From: Tanytarsus gracilentus | Lineage: Eukaryota > Arthropoda > Insecta > Diptera > Chironomidae | Length of the DNA: 64,000 nucleotides | Assembly: GCA_038502055.1 (NCBI GenBank) | Contig: JAXRKN010000032.1 | Location: forward strand, 1,550,001 to 1,614,000 | Direction: 5' to 3' | Position numbers and translations under genes: made by a program | Notes under the pieces: model-generated | What the model was told of the DNA's origin: nothing | The model's input: the letters and a program-made list of their open reading frames with translations, nothing else | Databases searched by the model: none | Shown: one piece after another, positions 37,821-51,932 of the stretch | Numbering within the stretch: the first letter of the stretch is position 1 | How the letters are laid out: the number at the start of each line of letters is the position of its first letter

Positions 37821-40800
37821 GAAGCTTCTAGGAACTAAGTCTTCTCAAATCCTATTCCCGAGTTCTCGTGTATAAGTAAAAATTTAATAAAATTGTCTTT
37901 CTCATTATTTTCTCTTCTTCTCGTTCTTGAGTTTCAATTTTATTTTTACGCTCTCATCATTAGCGGAGAATCCGCAAGTAAATTAATATATACTAAAAGT
38001 GATTTAAATTAAGTTTACCCTTTATAGTTTTGTTTCATATTCGTCGCTGTTAGATATTTAAATATATAAATGGATCGTCAGCACGCTTGTTAAGCGTAAT
38101 TCGTCACGTTATAAGCGACTAAATTCTCTGTGCCAATAGTCATATATGATTAAATATTAATTAGAAAAAAGAGCCAATAGAGAGAAAAAAGGTGAAGATG
38201 AAATTTGTGGATCTTAAAATAAGGGAAGAATTTAAATTTTGTAATTTATGGGTAGAAAGATTTAAGGTAATTATTGTAGTTTTGGTTGGTTTTGGAAGAA
38301 AAAAAGTTTTTAGATAAATTTGTTAAAAAAGGTTAAAGGAAAATTTGTTATAAATATATTGAATATGGGTAAAAAATCTTCTTTAAACGAGACATTATTA
38401 CAAAAATTATAAAAAAACAAATATTAAAACCCCTGAAATTAGTATGAAACACTCAATTATCTATATACACTATTTTACCAAATAAAAATATATATAAAAG
38501 AAAAAAAAAATATTTGCGTTGGTAAAAAAAATTAATTTTAAGAAGTTCTATGTTTAAAATTTATTCCTAAGCATTTTTTTATCGTTCAAAAATTGCCCAT
38601 TTGAAAAACTTTATATTTCGCGAACATTTCCATATTACCATCATCATCATCACCGCCATCCTTTCATGGTAATCTCGCTCAATTTATCTCAACAAGCAAG
38701 ATGAGAAAAGTTTCATATTAACAGCTTTTTCCGTCAATTTTACATGAGAATTAAGATTTTTCATCAAATAATGTGCGGTAGGGAATCGAAAATCTTCTCA
38801 CATTTCATGTGTAAGCGTAAATTTCAGAAGTGTGAAATATGCGAAGTAAATCGAGAGAAAAATCTGACAGATATGAGAGAAAACAATTTTATAGATGTTA
38901 TCATGGATTTGTGTTCATGGCACATTATTATTAATGATGACCGACGATGAAGAAAGTCCGTGAGATTCAAACAAATGTTTGACTAAGCTTTAGGCCCAGT
39001 TAGAAAATTTCAATATCAGACTTTTATTTTTTTAATGATTTGAAAAATTTAAAATTTAAATTTAATTCACAAAATTATTTACTGGGTTTTTAGCTTTGAA
39101 AACTTTTAACATTGAAAACGATTAGCAATCAGCACAAAAAATAACGTAGAAAAGTTTTTGTCATATAAATTATTGTAAAATATTGAAACTTTTTCATGCA
39201 TCCGACAGCGATGTGCTTTTAAGTGGACAAAAATATTTTTCACACAATTTTTATCCACTTTTAATTTTAATAATAAAAAAACTATTTTTTGGCAGTCAGA
39301 GAAACTAATTCTCTGAGAGACGCAAAACGGAACTGAAAAAACTTTTTTCCTAATTTTCATCAAAATGTGAATTGAAAAATTTTCATTGCGAAAAAAATTA
39401 GCTTTTCCTCTTCAGGTGTCTCTCGTTCATTTTGTTTTATTAGATTTATTTCATGAAAATATTTAAATATTTCTCTGACACCAGCTCATTTCATTTTCAT
39501 CGACGGTGACGTTCAATTCATGATGGTGTGGCGACTGAAATTCTGGCAACTCGAAAGAAAGAAAATGAAAACTTTTCTGACGCTCCTCATGCCGTATTCT
39601 TCTGCCAAGAGATTAATTTTTTCCTTCTCATCTCTTTTGATAGTCTCAACTACTTATTTTCCACCTTGCATCTATGCATAAATTTTATTTCCTCGCAGTT
39701 TTACATTTTAATATTATGCCAACTAAAAATTATCCTGCATAAACAAGAAGCGATTAAATGTGAAATGTGGAGTGGAAAATTAATTGGCCTGTTAGTCAAG
39801 AGGTGGAAAATCTTTTAAAATTTAAATCAAGAATTTAATAGAGTTTATTTATTGAAAACCACATCAAAAAATTAAATTTCTTCTAGCGTTCAAAAGCTCC
39901 AAATTATTTTGTAATAAAGTTTTCACTCAATGAACAAAATTGTCGACTTTTCGAAACGTGGCAGTAATTCGTAACTAATAAGACGCTCTCATCTGCATAA
40001 TTTCACATCCTTACACATTTCGAATTCGTAGAGGAATTTCCTTTGAGCATGAAAGACGTGTGTAATATATTCCATGCGCTCATAATACTGAAAGGATGAA
40101 ACAGCGCTGAATAATTTGCGTGTTTGGAATTTTTAATTACCCGCGGTTTTCTCTCATCTTTCTTTCTCTCTGACCAAACAACTTATTCTTGTGACTATGC
40201 TCGAAAAAGGGATGATGAACCTTTTTTTCGCTACAAGTTTTTTCACGCTTGACACGGAAAAAAGCCACAGAAGTAGAGAGAGGCAAAGCAATGATGAGAA
40301 AGTCAATTGAAATTCGTGTTGCGACTTGTGATAAAAATAAGATTTCATGATGTTTGTGGTTTTTTCCTCACGCTCTCGTTGTCGTCGTAATTTGACATGA
40401 CTTGACCTCATAATGTTCGCTGAATTTTCGTCAGTGCTGCAATTATTTTATTAAAATCTTGCAAAAAACTTGTTTGCGAGTAAGAAATGTCAATGATTTT
40501 CCAAAAAGGGTGTCTTAAAGAACTTTTTTGAGTGACGACCCTTTTTAAACTTAATAAAATGTAAATGCTTATAAAGTCATAAAAAGTCCTCACAACAATC
40601 AGCAGCGATAAATTTCAATTTAACGCCACAACATTTTTCTTCGCGTTTTTTTCTTCTTTCCGTAACGAGGAAAGGGACAAATGCAAATTAATTAATTGAA
40701 TTACAGTTTAAATCGTTCATGATAATGTCATTTTCGTCGATTTAACCGTTATTTATTAATGCGACATCGCGAGGGGAGTAACAGGAAAAGGAGAAAATGA

Positions 40801-42960
40801 AAAGCAACTTTCTGTACATTTGTGGTGAAAATGAGTTAATGATTGTGAAGCATTATGCGGAATTTTATAAAGGAAGATCATTTTTTATGTCAAATTTTTA
40901 CTTTTTATACTTTAAAAAATTTAAATTTTTAGGACTCAAAAAATTATGTTAGACAATCTGAAATTCATCTAATAATTTTTTAAAACATCAAATTTTGCTT
41001 TCAAATTTTACTCTCTCAACTCAATATAAAGCGCACACATCTGGCATGCATTAAATTCTCAACACAAATTTCTGCAGATGATGTGAAATGTCATATTGAT
41101 ATTAACACTATTCAGAATTATTTCACACTGCCTGATGTTGTCGTTTTTGCACTCCTTTTTTGCCATTTTGCGATCGTATAAGGACTAATCATAAAATGTC
41201 TCAATTGTCCCTTCATGCTCTGCTTGCTCAGAAAATATAAAATTATATTCAAATGTGGAAGCGGAAGGTAGCAGACATCTGTGTATCTAATAAAACTTTT
41301 GAATATCAGACGAAAGAATTTGCCGGCAATCAGGATTTGATTTTGCAAGTGATTTTGATTGTAGTTGAACAATTTTTTTTTTAAAAATTAATGATTGATA
41401 ATTTTCGTTTTTTATCAGAATTTTTTGTGTCGCTTCCATCTGTAATTGCCCAAACGATGCAGTGAAAACCGTAAAATGAAAAATTAGGAAGCGATAAAAA
41501 ATTTTAAACTCAGAATTTAAAAATAAATCCAGATTAAAAATATTAAATTTAGATTTAAATTTTATTAAAAATAAACTTTCTAATTTTCTGAATAAAGTTC
41601 TATTTAAATATTTAATTTTCATTATAAAGAAAAATCGCTTTTCGGATTGCTAAAAGATCAAAAATTTCACATGGGATGCCAAAAAAGGGATGAATAAAAA
41701 GTTAAAGTAATTCATCTGAGAACCGAAGGATTTCCATTAAAAATTTCTCAGCTAATATTCATCATACAATTTCGCTCACATCTCTCGTGATCTCCAATTT
41801 TTCCATCACGAATTCCATTCAATTTTTGACAGATCATTTTTCACAAAAATAAAAGTAAAAACTTTTCTCTCGCAGGATTTATTCTTTTTTTATTGTTTGT
41901 TTCTCGAAAAAAAAACTTTTGAAATTCTTTCATTCGAGTTATAAGAGCTTCTTTATTGATTTTTGTGCACCATCAATTTCATCAAATTATATTGAACATC
42001 AATTGTCGACGGAAATGGAGAGTAAAGCAATAGAATACAGAGCACTCGCATAGATAAAATATGAGTTGAAATTTTAAAATAAAATATGGGAAGCAATAAA
42101 CTTTAATGAGTTTTGTGACTCACAAATATTTTTAAAATTTAAAATTTCCATCACTTGCAATTTCAAGTGGAAAAATTCACATTTATTTGAATTAAACTAA
42201 AAACACTTTAAAGTTGAGCACATAATCGTAAATCAATCAAATTGAACTATAAAAGTTGATACCTTAAATGCAAAAAAAACGCTTTTAAATTTATTCGGCA
42301 CTTACTTTTGCTTGATTTATCAATGAGACCATTAAATCCGATTCATTATTAATTTTATTTGCATTAGCAAATGAACTGAAAGCACAGCAGTAAAAACATA
42401 AGCGAGAACAATAAGAAATGGACAATGAAGATATTCAACCGCGTGTCTGTAAAGAGGAAAAATTTTCATTATTCTCGATTCTCCGCATTGTTCTTGCCCG
42501 AACTCATTTATCATTGAAATTCAGCCGACAGGAACCATCTGAAAAATTTGCTACATCACGCAAAATGAATTTGTCATTGCGCCTCACTCATTCGCTCGCA
42601 AACCTTCTCCAATTTTTTCATTGTCGTTTTTACGATCCTTTCTCTCTTAAATTCACAAAAATCATTGAGCTTAGAAAAAAATTTCCCTGAAGTCATTGCA
42701 AAACCCAAAAAAATTCTAACCTCACAATGTCCTGATTGCATGTTTTTCTCTCACTGGAAAAAAAGGAGTTGGAAAATTTCCAGTTGCAGTTGGAAGAGAG
42801 AGAGAAATTTATTGTCAATGAGAGAAAATCATCGTCATTGAGAGAGCAAGTTTTGTCCTTAAAATTAAAGAGAGAAATATCATTGAAAGTTTAAACTTTT
42901 GAGAGAGTGAAATTGACAAGATTAATTTTATTAGTGTTAGGATTAAAATCACAATTTTTT
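37821..42960. other. Gene-poor stretch after the ORF1 copy
   Basis: About 5.1 kb, AT-rich, no supported gene. The first 300 bases may be the trailing part of the ORF1 element. An ATC trinucleotide repeat occurs near 38640. Other open frames are short and compositional. Confidence 0.35.
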
Positions 42961-44197
42961 TTATTGAATTTTTGCTTCTTGATGATCGGCTCGATTTTCA
43001 CGAATTCTTTTCAATTTTCTCTTCAACGTCATCACGCACTTAATTGTTTGGAAAGCTTTTGCAGATGCTGCTGAATCGCTAAGATTTAATTTATTTATTT
43101 GATGCTTTTGATGATGAAGTTTAACTTCGAGAAAAGCTTTTTTTAAGCTCTTTTGGTGTCTCAACTCGGGTGAATCTTTCAACATTAAACATCGAGCCAA
43201 TGAATTTTCGCCTTGACACTCGAACGAGTTTAAGTGATAAAGTTGATGGTAAAAAATGTGCAGCAACGGTGAGCACCAAATTTTCGAGATATACCAAGCG
43301 ATGAAGCAAAATGCTAAACTCGGTTGAAAATCATTTGCATAAAATGTTGGCATCATGTATTGAAAGGGCAAAAAGTTGAGGAAAATGTAAATCCAAGAGA
43401 CGAATTTAAACACCACAAAAACTCTAAAAACCACAACTTGATCTTTCTCCGAGTGCAAAGCAAGCATCGATAACAGTTCGGTGAAGAAGTGAAATAATCC
43501 GAGATTAATGTTCAAGATGACTGAATAATTTTCATATCCACAAATGTAGCAGGCAATCACAAGGCAGCTATATAATAATTTTGAGACTGCTTCTGAGATA
43601 TCTCGAGCATGAAAGTCGAGAAGAGATCCACAGACATGGAATGCAGCGATAATGCAACTAATAATTTTAAATTTTAACATGTCACACGGCTTGTAAAATA
43701 GCAAACTTTTCCTTTTTGGAAATAATTTTCCAACTTCTCGATCAAGTTCGTCTTTTATAAAGTAGGAATGATAAAGGATGAGGAAAGCGGTTGAGGTGAA
43801 ATAAAAAGCGAAATTCCATGACAAAAGAATTGTTTGAGGCTGTTTTACTGCGCTGATTTTCGATTTAATTAAAAGTTTCTGAAAGTAAAAAGAATTAATT
43901 TACTTTAATTAAAATGTAAAATAAATACAAAATTTAAAATCAATTTTTAAAAGGTTCGAATCCTTGAATTTGGAAAATTATAATGCAGTTCTGCTATGAT
44001 TAAATTTTTTGACATTTTTTATTTAATTTAATTTTACTCACCGAAAAAAATTTGTAGAACAAGAAATATGCAATAAACAAAAAACAAATCAGGCAAAAAA
44101 GTAAATTCGCATTTTCATTGAAATCACTGGATGACAATTTATGTTTGAAGTGATCGATAAATTCGAGACATTCCAATAGTGAGATTTTAGTCCACAT
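42961..44197 (-). CDS. Divergent TLC-domain membrane protein (ceramide-synthase-like, active site lost)
   Basis: Exons 44197-44042 and 43878-42961 join in phase 0 to 357 residues with several hydrophobic spans, the first within residues 32-51. The order of blocks follows ceramide synthase/TRAM TLC domains: WNFAFYFTSTAFLILYHS resembles the WRFxFY helix, then LLDFHARDISEAVSKLL aligns with the Lag1-motif start, then the YENYS and FHFFTELLSM helices. Where active ceramide synthases have adjacent histidines (HH) this protein has SK, and the later HD is FH. It is therefore probably catalytically inactive or not a synthase. The family call is tentative. The C-terminus is basic and lysine-rich. It is divergent to the gene at 44480, 282 bp away. 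Confidence 0.55.
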
Positions 44198-44479
44198 TTA
44201 AATTTTAAATGAGCTTTAAGTACTTAAAAATTAATTTTTTACTTTGTATATAAAGAGATTCAAATATTTTTTTTCTGTATATAGTCACAAGGTCTACTAT
44301 GTGCTATATATTGAGTAGATTTAAAATTGGCGGGAAAAGATTCATATAAGATATTTTTATGTTTTGCTTTGGCCAAGTTAAAAAGATTCATTAAATAAGT
44401 AAAATAATTTTCTTAAAGTTTTAGTTTAAAATTAAATAAACTTTCAATTGATACAGTCATAAAATTATTAAATTTAAAA

Positions 44480-45676
44480 ATGAGTAGGAAGAAAAATAAT
44501 AAAAAGTAAGAATTTAATTTACATTGAAAAAATATCTTAAAATTAGCTTTTTAGATCAACTTTCGCACCTGATGATGAAACAATCAACTCAAGAATTCAA
44601 ACATGGGAAAATCTTTTCAAAAAATATGAAAATTGCTGTGATTGTGAAGACGATGGAATGGAGATGGATACATTAATTGCTATTGCTTTAGTGGAAGATG
44701 AATATTCTGAGAAATTTAAAAATGAAAACGATGATGATCCAGAAAATATTGATCCGAATGAGGAAGCAATTGAGGAAATTGTTAATGATCAAGATATCAA
44801 GAAGAATTCTAGCGATAATTTAACTCTTTTTTTCTCACCTGACTTTATACAAAAAGTCACTGAAGAATATCGACAAAGATCTGCTGAACTTGCTAAAAGA
44901 AATCTTCCTTATTGGAAAATGTAAGGCTTAAATTTTATAATTTTAATTATTTTTCTAAACCTTTTCATTTTAGTGAAAAAGATGAAAAATATCAGGAGAC
45001 AATCAACAAATTACACAATGGCTTTAGTGCTTCAAGGAATTACGAGTCGAACACAACAGCATCAACTAACAATTTTAAACCTGACACAACAATTGTTGAT
45101 CCTCGGCAAAATTCAAATTTTTTCTCAAGCATTCCAGTACCATTTAATCCTGAGGTATTTCGACTTCCTCCTGAAATTCAACAATACATTCAGAACAACT
45201 CAGTTGTTAATGTTCGAATTCGAGAATATGATTTGACAGTTTGTAAAGATTTACAAAATTCATCAATTTCAATATCAATACCAAAAATTGATGGAATTCA
45301 AGCTTTCCCTGCACGATTAAATGATATTCAAAAGACTAAAACTTTACCAACATTAAATGATGAGCCGTCAGAACCCAAAAAATCACGCCAGATTAAAGAA
45401 ACTGATTTCGATGACATTAAAATGAATGACATAAGCACAGCTGGCTCCTCACTTTCAACCGAAGACGATGATCTTTATTTCATTGGCGGTGAAGCTCGTT
45501 GTAAAATGAGGCGCTTAAATCATCGTCTAAAGAAATTAGAAGAAAGACGTGAAGAAAGAAGAAATAAGTTAAAGTTGGCAAAGAAGGAAATTGAAGCTAC
45601 AAAAAATCAAGAAAATAAAATAGTTGTAATTGTTGATAGCGATGGATCGACACCAGACGATGATGAATTTTTTTAA
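44480..45676 (+). CDS. Uncharacterised acidic, probably nuclear protein
   Basis: Exons 44480-44505, 44555-44920 and 44974-45676 join with correct phases to 364 residues. The start is a basic MSRKKNNKK. A conserved-looking block follows (INSRIQTWENLFKKYENCC), then an acidic stretch (DDDPENIDPNEEAIEE). A middle segment rich in Asn, Ser and Pro is followed by LSTEDDDLYFIGG, a charged coiled-coil (HRLKKLEERREERRNKLKL), and a C-terminal IVVIVDSDGSTPDDDEFF, which resembles a SUMO-interacting motif (hydrophobic run followed by acidic residues). I do not recognise the family. Composition suggests a nuclear adaptor or chromatin-linked protein, but this is only inference. Confidence 0.75.
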
Positions 45677-45936
45677 GCGTGGCACTGATTTAAAAAATGG
45701 ATTTAAAGATGATTTTAAAAAATTTATTCTTATTTTTTTTATGTACAAAGCGTGTCAATAGAGTTGGTCTAAGTAAGGTAATATGAACGCAAGAATTTCA
45801 TAGTAAATCCTAGAAGAAGCATGAGAGGAAAATAAATTAGAAATTTAGCGAAAACATTTTTTTGTACGACTACCCAAAAAAAGAGCGGAGTAAAATTAAT
45901 TTATCTCACGATCTCTATTTAACATACTCTAAATTA

Positions 45937-47463
45937 TCATGCAGCAACATCTACAACGCGATTCCATCGCTGGAATCCAAATTTATAAGTTTTATTTCCG
46001 TTTAGAAACCTTGCAAGTAAAACTGAAGGTGAATGGCATCCGCTAACTCCATAATCGGTCTCGACATTATCATAAGCAACATAACCCGGTCTGCAGCGAC
46101 ATTTGACTGCTTTTGATTTTGTGTGATCTTTAATTGGCTCCAACCACTGTCCACTTCCACAAGGTCCTTGCGAATAAAGTGTAAAGCATCCACCTTTAAA
46201 TTCAACCAGTGGAGACTCACACATTGTCTCAATCTCACCGTCTTCTTCATCGCGAAGACATTGTTGATCTAGATTTTTAATTATGCCCGCACAACCACAC
46301 TGTCCGTTATAGGAAACGCCATCGAGACTAACCTTCACATTGAAGTCAAAAACAACGACTTGATTAGGCCTGCATGGACCACGAGATCCAATTCGATAGC
46401 AAGTTTTCTCATGAGGAAAGTATAAGAAATTCTTTTGGCACGGATTAGAAATGCACTCATTTTCACTCGACACCACACTTCCCTCCTCGCATGGTCCACG
46501 CGTATAAAGTCGATAACAAAAGCCATCATTCATTTTTACATAATCGGCTTTACATCGACATTTTGCATATTTTTCGTTATCACTCACGATAAATTCAAAT
46601 CCATGATTTAAACATGGCTCGGATGAACCGAGTGCATAACATTTATGCGTCGCGTTGTGATAGTGAGGTAAAGTTTCATCGCAACCGCAATTTTGATTGG
46701 GAAGGAACAAATTGCCGGGCTGACATGCGCCGCGTGTTAAATGTTTATGGCACGTTTTACTTTCACGGTGATAAAATTTTGCGAGTGCACCTTTCGATGA
46801 ACACTGAAATTAAAAAAGTAATTATCATGAATTAATTTGCAACATTTTCAACAACTTCATTACCATGCACTTTGGAATTGAGCTCTCGTCGACCATCAGA
46901 AGTTTGCCGGTGATGCAAGGTCCTTGAGATAATTCCTCAAAGCATTCACCCTTCTCCGGATAGTAGACCTTCCCTGGTGGGCATGACTTTAACTTTTTAC
47001 ACTCTCCCAATCTCCGACTAGCTCTGATAAATTTTTAATGTGTATAAATTACATTTTAGATGCACAAATGCATAACTCACTTGACACTTTTCTCTTGTGA
47101 AAGTGGATTAACATAATGAGATTCATCGCATGGCCCTCGATCATAGATTTTATAGCAAACCGATGTTGAATTAATTTGAACGGTTCCTGGTGGACAACTG
47201 CATTCGCCATATCCAGTTTGTCCATTTTTAAGGGGACTCAATTCCATTGTTTCGGGGCATGGAAAGCCCGTTGTGAAAATTTTAAAGCACGCCTGAAGAG
47301 GTGAATAATATAGATGTTGCCATCCATTCGAGAGACGTGCACATGGATTGACTTCGGGGTTAGACCAGGTCGGTGGCGATATGGCGAGACTGTGTACAAA
47401 ATTTCTTTGGTGAATAGCTGCTATCGACAATACCGATGATATTTTTAAGTAAGCATTCCACAT
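45937..47463 (-). CDS. Cysteine-rich secreted protein with DUF4789-like repeats
   Basis: Exons 47463-47081, 47023-46864 and 46803-45937 join to 469 residues. The protein repeats a module of about 60-80 residues built on CY(x)n-GPC-x-x-G (for example CYKIYDRGPCDES, CFEELSQGPCITG, CYRLYTRGPCEEG, CYRIGSRGPCRPN, CFTLYSQGPCGSG), with CPPG or CGC lead-ins, at least six times. This matches insect DUF4789 proteins, extracellular and of unknown function. The N-terminus (YLKISSVLSIAAI) may be a signal peptide. An acceptor site lies just before the ATG, so a 5' leader intron is likely. It converges with the preceding gene, 260 bp apart. Confidence 0.8.
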
Positions 47464-50400
47464 TACAGACTCTGAAAGATTTTAATTGATTTAATTGAAA
47501 TTGCATCAAAAATCTATATGAATTGATCGCGATCATCCCCGCATTGTCTGCAAATTACACGTAACATTGAAAATGAAAACAAGTTAGCCAAGGTAATGAT
47601 TCAATATGAACGCACTGCTGACCTAGATTACCATAATAATAAGCTTTTTCGCTCATTTCTTCTTCTTCGCTATAAAACCAGATATTTTTGCTACTGAGAG
47701 AGTGAATGAATGGCATTGCAATCAATTCACAATGTTTGTCGAAAGAGCGAAAGATAATTTATTAAAATTACCCGCCATACGCCGCATGTGTGTGTCCCGC
47801 AATCGACAAATTTCTCCACGATTTAATGTCGCTTTTGAAATGTTTTCTTTCGCTCGCAGCGATCGCGATCGGTAATGACAGTAAAGCGATTATGGGCTGT
47901 CTGTTGGACTTCGCTGAGCACATAAGCGTTAAAACATTAGAGTAAATTATAGGAGTCGATTAAGACACTTTATAAGAGCTAGCATAACAATTTTCGGGCA
48001 TATGTCAAATGATTAAATTTTCACACCTCATTTTGCAAACAATAGTCATGACAAGATAATGCAGCAATCAATTTTCTAATATTTGTTTAGGGCAAACTCC
48101 GAATTGTGCCATTCAAACAATCTTGACTTCTTCATCTTCTTTCTCTCTCCATCATTCGCTGTTCACTTCGTTATTCTCACATTAAGCGGCCGCTCGAAGT
48201 TGTTGGCATAAAGCATAAATTAAATATTATGAATCGAAGGTCATGAAGAGATGCGAAAAAATTATGATTTATGGCATGCTAATTACAAAATGACGTAAGT
48301 TTATGTAACAGAAGGTGAGTGCATAAAAATTTGAATTCTTAAACTTTTTTAAAAAAATATAAGATTTAAATTGAATTTAAGATAATTTAAAATCAAAAAT
48401 ATAAAAAATATTCTTTAAAATTAAATAATTAAGGTTCAAATCCTAAATTTTAACCAACCCGAATTTACTTCATATACTTTGAACTGCTCAATTTTTTTGT
48501 TCGTTGTCCACTGAATTTTTAACATTTTAAATTATTTTTTTTCGATTCTTTGTCCACAATTTTATTTCAGTCTCTACATTTTTTTCTTCAACTCCTTTTT
48601 TATTCTCACTTCTAAAATTTCACTTCCGCATGACTTCGTGTACAAATAGTATAAAAATATCCAATAACTTTGCGATTACGTTCTTTGTTTCACATGTAAC
48701 TTCACAGGAACATTTCTATTTATGGTAGAAAACAGATTCACGTAATTTAGTATCGATCACACTACATCGTTATTGGAAGAAAAGGCACAAATATTTTTTT
48801 CAGCATCTGCACTTTTTAATCTGAAAGTTATGTTTCATTGATGATGCAATAAATAAAACATAAGCAGCAACTTGCTACCTCGATTTTATCGTGCCAAATT
48901 CTAAAGTGTACAAATTCAATTAACTCGTTTACATTTATTTTTGAAGTCGACTCTGTTAATTATGTATAAATTTAGCTATTCGATATTTTTTCTCTTAATG
49001 TTTAGAGAGCATCAGTAGTAACAACGGCAGCAGCCATTCACTTATGTAACCAAATAAAAAAATTAATCTCTCTTTCAAGCTCTAACTCATCATAAAGACT
49101 TACGATGACCCGAAAAATTGCTGATGCGGTGATTATCAAACATAGTTTTTTATGTAATTTAATTCATGTTAAAAACCATCAAACATCAGTCGCAAAAGTC
49201 ACCAAAGCATTGTGGCGATGAATGCTTTTTTGAGATTCATTAGAGACAAAATTGTGCAATAACTAAAACTTACGAATGGAGCCATCAATTGTGCCATTAA
49301 TGTCGTTGAGCATCCGAACGGAAAAAAATACTGCTTGAGCAATAAATCAATGAGAAATGATGGACACACATTTTACAACATAATATTTTCGTCGCGCGAC
49401 TGCTCTGCATCGATTGAAATTGAAACTGCTGCTATAACAATCGATCACACGACTGAGTAATGCTCGCGATTTGCAAAACATTTAATTCACTTTCAATATT
49501 TAATTTTCTTTTAGTCGAGGGATGGAAAATCTCAATTTTGATAAAAATTCATTTAAAATAGTTTAATTTTTTAAATTAAAATTTAAGTTTAGAAAAAAAT
49601 ATTTTTTCAAGAGTTTGACACAAATTTTTTTTTTTGAAAACTTTAAACTTTTAGAAAATAAAATTTATTTAAAATTTTTACATTCAAAAAATATTTATTT
49701 AAAAAAATCTCTCAATTTTTCCCACCTTGACTATTGTCCTCGCCTACAATTAAATCAACACTACTTGAATTGTTTTCATGCTAACTGTATGGCACACACA
49801 GCACTCTATCTCTCGAAGTGAGCACTAATCGAGTTACATAAAAGGGAAATGTTGATCTATGAATGCGACTTCGACGGTACCGATTAATATATATTGACAA
49901 AGGTCATGAGAAGAAAAAGTTCAACTTACAATTTTTCTTCGTTATTGTTAATTTATCTTCTCCACTTTGGCTTGACACCTCAACTAATGTGCTTTACACA
50001 CATATATGTAAATGCGAGACAATGAAATCAATATGCGATGATCATGCTTCAATCCTTGTTTCGAGATTAAGATAAATGTTTTTTATGCTATTTTGACACC
50101 GCCGTCTATCAAGTCACAACAAATGGCTCTTCTTCATCACTTTTATTTTTTAACCAAAATTATTTTTTTGCACACGAATATCAGCTGCTGCCCGAAAGAT
50201 ATTTTTATAAAAATTCATCCGAACGCTTCGAGTTAAGGTGAGCGAATGACAGCCGTGATCTAACGAAGAGTGAAGTCAAAAAGGAACATGAGCGAGAGAG
50301 AAAAAGAGAGAAACCAGTTTATGGCATAATACAATGAGCTGCATGTAGGCGCTTAAAGACTTTACCTATACATGCTAAAATCATCAATGAACTTATGCTG

Positions 50401-50812
50401 CATACATGAAGATTTTTTATGCAAATAAATTTGTTCGAGTATCGCACGACCTTGACTGGTCTCTCTTCTCTTCACTGTTGAGGTCTGCTAAGAAAATAAT
50501 CCTCAACACTTTGTCGTGACAAGAATCATAAATTTCAAAGTTCATTTTCTTATATTTTTAATTTCCTGTTGGCTCATTCTCTGTACCCATAAATTATTTT
50601 CAATTACTGCAATTTTTAATCACATTGCAAAAATTACAAAGAGAAATTTCTGCGAATGAAATTAATATTAATATCAGCCACTTTTAAATTCATGTCACCG
50701 CACATGAGATTGAGTGTTTTTCAAAAGCGCGAGTGATTCGGGTAAATATCAAGCGAGGTATTGGATAATTTTTATTAAAATATTTAAAGTGTGCGAGAAG
50801 GAATTAGTTTAT
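47464..50812. other. Gene-poor stretch
   Basis: About 3.3 kb, AT-rich, with no supported gene, RNA gene or repeat family. It includes the likely promoter of the minus-strand DUF4789 gene at its left end. Confidence 0.35.
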
Positions 50813-50820
50813 AAAAAATG

Positions 50821-51838
50821 TTTCAAAACCCACACGTGGGTGTTGCCGTGTAACCCACTTGTAACAGATCAGTATTGGCTTCCCCTTCTGGCCTCCCCTT
50901 TTGGCTTCCCAAAAATGGCTTCCCAAAATGGCTTCGCAAAATGGCTTCCCACTGTGTTTCCACTGTGTTTCATTTTCCATTGTGTTTCATTTTCCACTTT
51001 GTTCCATTATCCATTGTGTTCCATTTTCCATTGTGTTCCATTTTCCATTGTGTTTCATTTTCCATTGTGTTTCATTTTCCATTGTGTTCCATTTTCCATT
51101 GTGTTCCATTTTCCATTGCGTTCCATTTTCAGATCCATGCCAATCGATTCTTGGTCAAATTACGAGTTCAATGAGGTACATGAAGCCATACTTCTAAAAA
51201 ATGGACATTAGTGGCATTCTTTGGACACTCCTGGCCGGCCGTGACGGTCATTCTTCAAAAATCATCAATGCTAATCAATTCCTGATGCAATTACGAGTTC
51301 AACGAGGTACATGAAGCCATACTTTTAAAAAATGGACATTAGTGGCATTCCTTGGACACTCCTGGCCGGCCGTGACGGTCATTCTTCAAAAATCATCAAT
51401 GCTAATCAATTCCTGATGCAATTACGAGTTCAACGAGGTACATGAAGCCATACTTTTAAAAAATGGAAATTAGGGGCACTACTGGCCGGCCGTGATGGAC
51501 ATTGGTGGCACTCTTGGATGGCCATGATAGACATTCCTCAAGTATCATCAATGCCTTTCGATTCCTGATACAAATACGAGTTCAACGACATACATGAAGC
51601 CATATAAAAGGAAATTTGTATGAAAAATGGCATTTAGGGCTGTCCATGGCACGACCTGTGGTCATGACCCTCATAATTCCTAAAATGGCCGAATCTAAAT
51701 TCATAGACCTACCATTTGGCGAAAACTAGAAGTCTCTAGCTATCTCAGGAGCCGAGATCTCGATGGAACAGACGGACAGACAGACAGACGGACGGAAATA
51801 GGCGCATATAAGTGTTACACCACTTCGTGGGTTACACT
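50821..51838 (+). mobile_element. Minisatellite-bearing transposon, copy 2
   Basis: It begins TTTCAAAACCCACACGTGGG and ends CGTGGGTTACACT. The termini share an inverted GTGTAACCCAC block (about 50851 and, inverted, near the right end). Flanks are AAAAAATG and AAAAAAATG. The interior has a short GGCTTCCCAAAAT array (50878-50950), a 17-bp CCATTTTCCATTGTGTT array (50960-51130), about three of the 120-bp units (51131-51600), then the conserved right end with CGAGATCTCGATGG and an ACAGACGGAC tract. No transposase. Confidence 0.75.
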
Positions 51839-51932
51839 AAAAAAATGTTGTTAATTAAAACGCAATTCTTGAAAATTCGGCATGATTCAACGAATGATCG
51901 TCCACGAGGTCACGCATTTTATAAGAAAAAAT

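Noticed and set aside
43950..43970. GGTTCGAATCC, resembling a tRNA T-arm box
   Set aside because: Surrounding AT-rich intron sequence cannot form a cloverleaf and no A box is at the right distance.
50714..51211. 165-codon and overlapping frames in transposon copy 2
   Set aside because: Same minisatellite translation effect; no start context or domain.
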